A stretch of 64,000 nt of DNA from NCBI RefSeq assembly GCF_015832195.1, contig NC_052016.1, positions 28,975,129 to 29,039,128 on the forward strand, written 5' to 3'. This document shows positions 25,817-35,290 of the stretch, one piece after another. Made by a program: the position numbers and the translations under genes. The stretch's first letter is position 1. Each line of letters starts with the position of its first letter. The notes beneath the pieces are model-generated. The model had not been told where the DNA came from. It ran no database searches and saw nothing but the letters and a program-made list of their open reading frames with translations. This DNA is from Motacilla alba alba (taxonomy: Eukaryota > Chordata > Aves > Passeriformes > Motacillidae).

Positions 25817-28800
25817 ATAAGAGGGCTAACAGCTCCCATTGCCACAAAAGTGAATATGGCCACCATCATGGTGTTTCACAATCGAGTAACTTCAGGAGAA
25901 AAATCTGAAGAACAGGATTTGTCAGGTTGGCATGGTTTTTCATGCTCATCAAACTGTTTAGAAAGCTTAGCTGAATTAAAAAGTGAAACAGCATAGCAGC
26001 TGGTGCAAAAAGATCAGTAAACATTTGATAAACTATGTACATGAGAGAAAGCATTGCTCTGGCTGAGAGAGGAAGAATTGCAACAAAGACCCCAATTTAT
26101 TTTTGCCATTCTGCCCTTTATACCTAGGATTACAGCAGAAAACAAAGAAATAATGGCGTTGTTCCTTTCAAGTGCAAAGCGTGACTGACTGCATTTCATT
26201 CTGCTCCGTCTCTTCTGCACACTAAAGCCCAAGAGTGACTACTATGTATTCACACCAAAATATAGATACATAAATAAATCACTAAATAAAACTGATCAGC
26301 TGCTGCAGGACAGATGTTAACTTGTGGTACAGAAGTGAAATTGATATTAAAACATTTGCAAACAACCCTATGACTGGCAAGCATCAAAAACAAAGAGATT
26401 CATATTTAATGTTGGTACTTTTCTCTAATTCAGATGTATTTTAAAAAGAGATACCATATGCTCAGGGGTAGGAACAGGGTGGATATACCAAAGTGACATT
26501 ATATAGAAACTATAATAAAATCACTGTTGAAGAATTATTCCCATATGACACACTGTTGAATGTGCTTGGATGTAAAGGAACTGACAAAACATAAATAATT
26601 AAATATATAATTAGACCTTAAAACTTGCTTTTGAAGGATAGTATTAAGGATGCAACTAATTTTATGAGGCATTAGCAGGTGTGAGTTTGTGGGCAGGAGA
26701 AATATGTTTTACAGCCTGTGTTTCTCAAGGTATTTACATCTACATTTCACTTAGAGTGAGTTTTCTTTTAAGTGGGTTACTCTCATTCCTAAAGTCACAC
26801 AAGAGGGTGTTCTACTAGTCAAGCCTCTATTCCTCTTGGATCGTGTCTGATAAAGGATGACTTTAGAAGAATGTCAGGTTTTTCAGCTACTGTACACCTC
26901 ATGTAACATATTCTTTAAACTGATATATTTCATGTAAGTTGAAAAGAGGACTTCTGTATTTCTGTTAGAGGATAGGCTGATTTGGATTACTTGATCCTTT
27001 CTGAGTGGATTGCTATAAATTAAGGGACAAAAACCTCAAGCCTCATGAACACTTAAATAAGGTGTAGGTGTACCCTCCACCCCCACCAGTTAAATATTAC
27101 AAATCGAAACCTCATTTTTGCAGAATCTGAAAACATTTGTGAATTTGGGACAGCTTCCAGAAACTTGCAGAATGTGTCATTCTGGAGGACTGCAACAAGG
27201 AAACAGTAAATATTTCTGAAATGAAACACTGATACTTCACATTTAAATTATACTTTTGTTTAAAAACTGACCTAATTTGAAGGGGTCAGAAATGTGTATA
27301 AAAGCCAAAAAATTGAGCAATTTTTTTTTCTTTAAGGCACAACTGAAATTACATTTTTCCCTGGATGACCATATAAAAAAATCCGCTATTATGTGCTCTT
27401 AATCTACTCAGATTTTGAGCTTGTTACATAACAATTTTGATCAGGAGGTGATTTCTTCATAAAATAGTTACACAATTGCAATTTAGGTGTAGTTATTATT
27501 AATAAAGGAACTTTTTTTTCCCTTGCAGGTACAAGGCCTTTTGCTTCCCCATAAATGCAGCTTTCTCTTGGATATGGGGATAATTAAAGGGGTGCAAGAT
27601 ATTTACATAGATGAAGACTCCAGCCTCCGCAATGCCTTTGTGCATACCAGTGTTGCTTCTCTTGGTGTGAAGACACACCTTGGGATAGATATCAGGTTAC
27701 AACAGAGTTTTTGAGGCTTTTGGTCTGCCTGTAACAGTGTCTATTTAAAAAGACATGTAGAAATGAAGCACTCTTTGTCCACAGACACTTGTTTTTAAAG
27801 TTTCATAAGGTTTCTTCAGGTTTTTGGGTTTTTTTCTGAAAGGATCAAAAAACTGTGTCGGTGCATTCTGGGCTACCCTTTTCAGGCTGAAAGTAGAAGG
27901 GGTACTTCAGAATTCAATTAGATATGTAAAAGCACAAAAGTAAAGTGTAAAAGCTGTCTAAAATTAATATGTGCTCCTCTTTGCCACTCAAAGTTTTAAA
28001 ATACTTGATGTGTGAGATAAAATGTGCTCAAAAATCATTCAGAGACTGAAACCTTCACTTAGTTTCAGGCCAACATCAATTTTTGTAGACACTCAAAAAA
28101 AGGCAGAACAGAAAATGCAATGTACACAGGCTTCATACAGTAGAAACCTACAGGTATAACAATGTGATCTTTTATTACTGAACCATACTATGTTTCAATC
28201 TTATGCTGGTTTTTGAATTCACAGAAGTTAAGATGGTTCCAAGAATCAAGCATGGATGTAAGCAGCAGGAATACAAAATGTTACTGCAGTTATCTTGTGA
28301 CTTTACCTTGATGCATCTTTCATACACTACATCTCTAAGCTGTATCCCTAAGGCACAGGCAGGCATAACCTTTGGGTTCATGCACTTCACTCACCATACA
28401 GTGGAAAACCTGCTGCATTTAACTATCAATCCACAGAGGAAAAGAGGAAAAGATGAGGGAAAAGAAAAGAACCCTAAGTTTACACCATTTTTAGTACTTA
28501 AATCCTTGCCAAGATGTGCTCATTTCTAGGGGTAAGAATAAGCATTCCCAAGGAAAATGAAAAGACTAAAGGAAGAGCAGTTGAGAAGATGAGGAGAGTA
28601 AGTCTAAAAAGAAAAAAAGAGCAAGCTCCTCCAGGGAATTCTAAACCTGCTTCTACTCCCATAATTAAGTGAAGCTAGTGTAACAGTGCAGCTACTAAAA
28701 ATGAATAAATGTTCACATTAAAATGAATGTTAAAACTCTCTTTTCCTTTTCATTGAATCAGGAACCAACCTCCTGCTGGGGCAGAGATCATGTCAGTGAA

Positions 28801-28984
28801 TTGGCATAATATAATATCACTGCAAAATGTAGGTATGCACTACAAAATTGTGACCTAATTGAGATCTATATCTCTTTTTGGAAGTCATCTTTCTTCTTTT
28901 TGGCACTGTAGAAAAGAAGACTGATTTTGGTTCTCTCTAGTTGTGAGAGAAACCTCTGTGAAGATACCAATAATCCTACAGAGC

Positions 28985-29250
28985 TGGACGAGGACCATCT
29001 TTGACAATCATCCCTCCTCCACCACTATACTACAGGGTCTGGATGAATCAGAAGGTCAGGGTCTCTCCCTGGTGCAAGGAAGTCAGCCAGACTGAGGAAG
29101 TGTGCCTGGAGGCGTGTTTGGCCACTGGAAAGACCAGTGCCAAAGGCAGGGAACTGCCCTATAGGGATGTCCAAATGGGCACCAAGCAGATTGGCAACAC
29201 CCTCAGCTTCTGGCTAAGAGTTTTAGCCAGGGAGCAGCTGCAGGGTGAGT
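28985..29250 (+). other. G+C-richer open segment of unknown nature
   Basis: About 265 bases with higher G+C than the surroundings and one frame open for 83 codons, containing words such as KEVSQTEEVCLEACLATGK. It ends near CTGCAGGGTGAG, a possible splice donor. I recognise no family. It could be an old retroelement coding remnant, a non-coding exon, or chance. Confidence 0.2.
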
Positions 29251-30375
29251 GACATCACTTAGCTTTCTCCCTCTGCTACACCAGCTACTGACCAGGGCAT
29301 GGTCCTTTGGGTTTCTTTCCCTCTTTCTACCTTCTAACCACACACCTGCTTTAAACTGTCATGGCACTGTAACAAGCCCTCACTCACTTGTTCTCTTTTT
29401 CCTCTCTTCTCCACCCATTCCCTTCACTTTTCTCCTTCTTGCCTTCCTGTGCTCTTTCTACTCATCTTAGGTAGATAATGCTTGTGCCTAGAAAGGTTGT
29501 AGTTTTAGAAAAAAGTATGCAAATTGTGCATCTGTCCAAACAGACATGTATGCATCAAACAAGTTTTGTATTCATTAGTATAAAATATCACACTTCAATA
29601 AAAATGCAAATAAATAAAGAAGAAGAAAGAAAGGCAAGAAAACAAGTATGCAGAAGGAGAGCAAGAGACTACAGTAAAGGGAAGCAGAACAGAAAGAAAA
29701 TAGGGAAGCATTGCTTTGCAAATATGCTTCTGAGAGGAACCCTGAAGTTTTCTGTTCTTTTTGTCAATGAGGTAAGTGGAGTCAGATGTAACTGGAAAGT
29801 CTACCATTTCCTCACCTATAATTTTTTGTCTACCAGAAATGTACGAGGAATTTACTTAGCTGGCTGTGTTTTAAATCTCTTGGCTGAGACAACATGAATC
29901 ACAGTTGCACTGCAGATTGGATGATACATACTCCTGATCACGGGTGTGAAACACAATGCTGGAGAGTGATTATTGTCAGTAACTGCATTACTCTTTTGTG
30001 ATAAAAAGCCTGAGGTCTGGAACTTTTCTGAGACACATTGAGAGTTTGACCACTGTATCCAAGAGAACCAATTTTCTAGTTATACTTGGCAATGCAGAAG
30101 GAGTCAGACACTCATATTTATCCTTAAAGGGATATTCCTTGATTAAAACAAGATTTAAGTATGTCATCTTTAATAGGATTGACAAATAGATTTTAAAAAT
30201 ATCATATACCATATAACTGTATGTATATTATTCTTGGCTAAGCTTGTTCATGATTTAAATCAAAATATTATGATAGATATTTTATGAGGTGACAACACAG
30301 ATTGTTTTTCATTATACTGTATGCAAAGAGTGGGAAACATAAGAATAATCCATCTTTATAATATATTCCTAATAT

Positions 30376-30418
30376 TAACCATTTATGCATAACAGATATG
30401 GTTATGCATAAATGGTTA
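30376..30418. repeat. Perfect inverted repeat, 18-bp arms, 7-base loop
   Basis: The left arm TAACCATTTATGCATAAC (30376-30393) and right arm GTTATGCATAAATGGTTA (30401-30418) are exact reverse complements around AGATATG. Each arm contains the self-complementary word ATGCAT. I see no transposon terminal features or RNA-gene signals. Local template-switch mutation is a likely origin. Confidence 0.95.
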
Positions 30419-30893
30419 TAGTTTGGTTATAGAGCATCTTTCCCCCAAAAATTCCTCAGTGTATCCAACAGTATTAAAAACACACCTCTCCTAGTGGTAA
30501 GAGAAACTGTGGGCTGTGGGGTGTTGTCTGAGCCCTTCCCAAATGCATCCATGGATGATCAGAGCAAGGAGTCCACCGCTGAGTCAGGAAATGCATGCAC
30601 TTAAATATGCAGACCACGTACTTTGGTCTTGCTGGCACTGCTGTCAGTCACGCCTGCTGCACAGCCTACAGAGATGCTTTTCCATTGCTTTCTAGACAAG
30701 GAATTAGACAGGCACCTTTCTCCATACAGCACAGAAAACAGCCCCTCAGGCAGCAGTTTTGCTGAGGCACACCCAGAGACAATTACTCTGACTCTGCTGG
30801 AGGGACGATGCAGAAGCACAACCACCTGTTAGCAAATCACAGAAACTCCGTGCAATAACAGGCTAAATGCTTCACCCAGCTGGAACCACGGGG

Positions 30894-30931
<38 letters not shown>
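30894..30931 (+). repeat. A38 homopolymer
   Basis: Thirty-eight consecutive A residues. The 5' flank (ending in CCACGGGG) is not a recognised retroposed sequence. Confidence 0.95.
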
Positions 30932-30935
<4 letters not shown>

Positions 30936-31247
30936 GGTTTTGTTTGGGGTTGGTTTGGTGCAGTTTTATTTTAAAGGGTCATAGTGGGTGGTGGTGCACA
31001 AGCATCACCAGGGAGGCCCTGTCCCATCCATTGGAATGGAGGCAAGAGTGTTGAGAAAAGCACATAGTTCTGCCAGAAATTTATTTGCCCATTCTCACTG
31101 AAGTGAATAGCCCTTCATTCCAGTGGGAATTATGCATATAAGTTAATTTCACACTGCTTCAGAACTTTGTTTTCAAACTACCAAAAGGGTTAAGAACTGA
31201 GAAGGAGACACTTGCCAAACTCCCCAGTCTAAACTAGGGGTAAAGGA

Positions 31248-31265
31248 TTTTTTTTTTTTTTTTTT
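31248..31265. repeat. T18 homopolymer
   Basis: Eighteen consecutive T residues on the + strand. Simple sequence with no associated element seen. Confidence 0.9.
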
Positions 31266-31649
31266 GCTTAGGGGGAAAGGCAGGTGGGTGAACAATAGCC
31301 AGAAAGAGAGGGAAATAGGGACTGGAAATAAAATACAATATTTCTACAGCTCAAAGATGCTTTTGAACAGGATTGCTGCCAACTCTGGAGAAGCATCTTT
31401 TTATAGAAAAAAAATATGCCAGTAACAATGGATTTACAAGAACTGAGCCAGAGTGTCCTATACACATTTATTCCATATTATGCAAGATTAATTGTTTGGA
31501 GCATCATGCCTTCAGGAGTGTTCTAAGCATCCGGGAGCCAAATTTAGACTTGATATCATGAAGTCAAATTTCCTTTTGTACCACAAACTCCCCAGGATGC
31601 CTGATTACAACAGTGCTGAATCTGGCACTGTAAGATGTTACCAACAGAC

Positions 31650-32560
31650 TGGGCACAGTTCTGCTTAAATATGACAAATTGCATTTGCTTCCTTAGCCTG
31701 CATGAATTGATGTACATAATTTGGTGCTGCTAGACCTTCAAAACATTTTATTTTAAACAGACTTAATGCTTTTTGTTGTTTTGGAATGAGAAGGAATAAA
31801 AATACAGCAGATGGCAATTTGAATATACTTGTCACAAACAGGATTTTAAGGCTGCACTCTCAATTACACTATGGCCCCATTGTATTTCCTACCCATCCTA
31901 GGAATGCCTTAAACTTGGTGTAAATGTAATTATGAAATGTAATTTGTTTCAACTGATAACTATAAAATGGGATTTTTCTGTATAGGACTCGTCTATACAG
32001 GGAAATGGAATAATTACACCCAATTAAAACATCTACCTGGGATGTTACATCAGCAAAGCAATAGCAGTATAAATTATTCTGCTACAATTATGCTCATTAG
32101 TTTTCCCAGGTAAAAAGGCTCTTATCATAAATAAAAATGGGTCTCTAATGATTAATTCAGTATAATATTTATCCAGGTTTACTGGCATGGGGGAATACAT
32201 TGGTTACCATGGAATCAAAAGGCAGAGTCTAACAGCAGAGTAAAGGGCCAGGCATCAAATGTATCAGCAAGGTGAGAAACCATCTTTTAAACAAAAAGGT
32301 TTGCCGTATGAACATGTCTGTGAACCTTTGGACAGCATCCTGTGTACCACCCGAGTGACTCCATGTCCCTAATGCAAATTGGAACAAGTACAGTTTTGCA
32401 CTAGCTGAGGATTAGACAGGCAAAATTACATTGACTTCATAAAACTTTAAGTCCTTTCAGTTATGTTGGTTTTCACAGCAAGATGTTGAGGAATGTCCAA
32501 CATCCATCATTGCCAGCAATTTGCTTGTAGTAACTCTTCGCCCGAATTCTGTTTTGTTTC
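31650..32560. promoter_or_regulatory. Candidate conserved enhancer upstream of NECTIN3
   Basis: About 900 bases of moderately A+T-rich, repeat-free sequence 1.8-2.7 kb upstream of the NECTIN3 ATG, dense in binding-site-like words. Most notable are GTTACCATGGAATC at 32203-32216, close to the palindromic RFX X-box, and a perfect octamer ATGCAAAT at 32372-32379 (POU/Oct site). TAAT words such as TAATGATTAATTC flank them. The reading as a regulatory element is inference from texture and motifs. Confidence 0.35.
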
Positions 32561-33129
32561 ACAGCTACAAATTAATGAGGCCAGTTAATTAGCAAGCAGT
32601 GTGGCTGAAGAGGGAATGAACATACACCATTGTGAGCATCTGACAAACTTAGCCAAACATATCTTTGAGAGAAACAGCTTTTCCTGTCCACTGCTGAAAG
32701 AAATCAGCAAATATTTTGGGGAATATGTGGTACTTATATGAAACCCACTCGCCACAGATGTTTCAGCAGCAAGTATGGTATTTATAGCTATTCCATTTTT
32801 TCCTTGAGGTTTTGCAAGGATAGTGCATCTGAAATGAAAAAGAACACCTAGACTGTAAAGAGGCAAGACTCTCAAGCCACTTCTTTTAAGGTTCTGTATT
32901 TTGCTGTTGAAAAATCTCATCTGGGGATACATCCATTGACACCATACCCACAGAACTGACGATCAGCGCCGAGATGCAGTAAAGAAACTGCATTACTTAG
33001 AAAAGTCACCTTTAGTTTAGTGACGTGGTTACAGACTGCTCTAATTCTCAGACAGCCCTTAGCTGGACTCCTGGGACCTTGGCAGAGGCATGAATTCCCT
33101 TTCCACCTCGAGCGACCTCTTTGCCTTAA
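32561..33129. other. Transition from A+T-rich DNA to the CpG island
   Basis: No gene is supported. G+C content rises towards 33130. Confidence 0.5.
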
Positions 33130-35290
33130 CAATACTCGGAGCATTGGTCTCCGCCCGTCGCTGGGGCACCATCGCTCCCTGCGGGGCAGCTCTGCCCTCG
33201 TCGGTTGGCAGCGTTTCCCAGAGTAAAGGTATGTGCTGTGCCATAGCCAAGAATCCCTGCAGGCATTAGCGTGACAGAAACGCTGCCTGCGGGCCCCGGA
33301 CCCCTGCCGGCCCCTCTGCGCGGGCTGCACAGGGCCATTTTTGGTATTCCTTGGTGAGCTCTGCACAGGGCTCGCTCTGGTCCCAGATGGTTTCAGACCT
33401 TCGGATCCTGCCATCCCTGGCGGTCTCGGTACCGCCTCGGAGCCGTGCGCTCCACGCTCCCCGAGTGCCGCCCAGATGCCTGCGGCATCGGAGCCCCTGC
33501 CCGGCCCCTCGCTGCCCGGCACACACTGCGCGCTTCGCACGGGGCTCTGCCAAGGGCAGCGTAAGCGACGCGAGGACATCGCCGGGAATTGTTGGCGAAA
33601 CCAGTGGGCACGGGCTGCACGCCAGCGGCCCCAGCGCAGGGGCCAGCCCACCCCGCCGAGGAGGAACCGGGCCCGTGCGACCGTCCGGGAGCGGCCCTGG
33701 CCGGATATCCCGGCTCTCGGGAATGCGGGCGCCCGGCAGAGAGTCCTGCGGCAGGCCCCCCACCGCTCCCCGCCCGGGGTGAGCGCTGCTAGCCGATCCC
33801 CAGCCCTCGGGACAGGGGCCGCCCAGGCCACCCCGGCCCGGCGGCGGGGAGCGGCGACAGCAGGAGCCCGAAAGACGGCGCGAGTGCCGAGTCCAGACGG
33901 CGGGCGCCCCCGGCCGCGCTCGGGCGGCGGCGGGAGGGGCGGGGCGGAGCGGGATGTACCAAGAGCCCCCGGGAGGAGGACGCCATGACGCCCCCTACCA
34001 CCAGCCTCCCGCGGCACCCCTGATACCAACGAGAACCCCCCCGGATGCGCCGGCCGCGTCTGCCAGTCCCACAGTGCGGGGCGGGAAAGGCGGGGGCGAA
34101 GCGACTCGCCCCGGGGCGGGGGAGAGGTGGGGGGGTCGCGGTAGAGGCGCCTGACACACGCGTCCTGCCTTCCCCTGCTCCCCCCTCCTGCGGCGGGTGG
34201 TGCGGCCCGCTCTGAGAGGGCGGGAGCGCCGCGCCCCGCCCCGCTCAGCGACACAGGCTCCGTGTGGGGAGGTGCCGGCGGCGCGGGCAGCGGGAGTGGG
34301 TGGCACTAACCGGGCGTCGTAGCGGCGGCGACTGCGAGCCGAGCCCAGAGCATGGCAGGGGCTGGAGCCGCTGCGGAGGCTGCTGCTGGTTTCCCTCCTT
34401 CGCCTCCTCCTGTCCGCCGGGAACTTTTCCTAGCGGCTGGTGGCGGTGCCTCCCCCCGGTGGTGGCAGCGGCGGCGGCGGCTGCTGCGTTCGGCGGTGTC
34501 TCCCGGGCCGGGGCTGGGGCTCCTGGGGCTGGTTTTCTCTCGTTTCTGCTGCAGTAAGTGGAACTTTTCCCCTTGGCGGACGGGCGAGGGGGCGGGTGGA
34601 GGAAGAGGAGGAGAGAAACCCGAGCCCCGTCAGCGCCGGCGGACGCGGCCGAGTTGAGGGAAACTTTGTCTGGCGCCCGGCGGCGGGGGCCGCCGGCCAC
34701 CTGCGCAGGGGAAACCGGGCAGGACGTAGCTGGGATGGTGGAGGAGGGAGGTATGCGAGTCGGGTCCGAACCGGAGCCCGCACCGCCGAGATTTATGGAC
34801 TCTTTCCTCCGGGAGCATCCGCTGCGACCGCGGTCGGGAGAGCGGGTGTCCCGGGAGGCCAAGTTTCCCTGGCAGTCGGGCTGGGGTGGCCGCGGCCCGG
34901 GTGGGGCAGCTGGGGAAGTCTGTTCTCCTGCTGGGGCTTCCTCCGGCGGACAGCAGGTTATCCCCTGTAATTCCCGTCCTGAGAGGCGGTCTTGCTTGCG
35001 GGAATTCACGGGCGCTTCTCCCCTCCCTTCTCCTTTCCCATCCTGTAGGAGGGACAGAAGGGTCTTGGTGTTTTATCTGGGTGCGCCTAGGGGGAGGAGT
35101 AGCACGCTCTTTGCCTCCGGCGGCGTGGGCTCGTGTCGTCGTTCCCTCTCATTGAGGGTGAAACCCGTGCTGGTTTCGGTGTTGGGTCGCTCGCCGCTGC
35201 TGCTGTGGTGGGATCGTGTGCTTGCTCTACATCACCCGCATCCTGAGCAGCTGCTGCCGGGGGTACTGCGGTGCGGGGCCCCGCCGGGCT
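33130..35290 (+). promoter_or_regulatory. CpG island and promoter region of NECTIN3
   Basis: A G+C-rich, CpG-dense block surrounds NECTIN3 exon 1, with sharp drops to A+T-rich DNA on both sides. Sp1-type GC boxes are visible at 33936-33945 (GGGGCGGGGC), 34113-34122 (GGGGCGGGGG) and, on the minus strand, 34233-34242. I see no TATA box near the start codon, which fits a dispersed CpG-island promoter. The transcription start is not determinable by eye; the stretch about 34150-34350 just before the ATG is the likeliest. The island reaches more than 1 kb upstream of the ATG and about 0.7 kb into intron 1, and that symmetry would allow divergent transcription. Confidence 0.85.
34352..34553 (+). CDS. 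NECTIN3: NECTIN3 coding exon 1 (signal peptide region)
   Basis: First coding exon of nectin-3, a single-pass immunoglobulin-superfamily adhesion protein of adherens junctions that binds other nectins in trans and afadin inside the cell. The exon gives residues 1-67 plus the first base of codon 68. The start is supported by a strong Kozak context (A at -3, G at +4) and by an in-frame TAA at 34307, 45 bases upstream, with no other in-frame ATG between. The exon ends at GCA|GTAAGTG, a good donor in phase 1. Joined to exon 2 it reads FCC-S-ALAGP; as I recall it, the human protein reads LCG-ALAGP at the same place. The N-terminal part is Ala/Pro/Arg-rich, with an RRRR cluster near residues 40-43 and a short hydrophobic stretch (GLGLLGLVF) near residues 54-62. 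This is a poorly conserved, long signal peptide, so the assignment rests mainly on splice phase, the junction residues and the CpG-island position. Confidence 0.82.

Larger units (their letters stand above)
25817..31649. other. Intergenic DNA with no recognised gene
   Basis: Mostly A+T-rich. Items of note, listed separately, are an acceptor-like site with an open segment near 27529-27715, a G+C-richer open segment at 28985-29250, a hairpin at 30376-30418, an A38 run at 30894-30931 and a T18 run at 31248-31265. No known gene or RNA is visible. Confidence 0.55.

Noticed and set aside
29478..29897. 139-codon open frame with a basic central stretch
   Set aside because: The basic stretch is produced by an A/G-rich run (AAGAAGAAAGAAAGG); the rest has no family features.
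33221..33235. AAAG|GTATGT donor-like site upstream of NECTIN3 exon 1
   Set aside because: No identifiable exon ends there and a single donor match is weak evidence for an alternative first exon.
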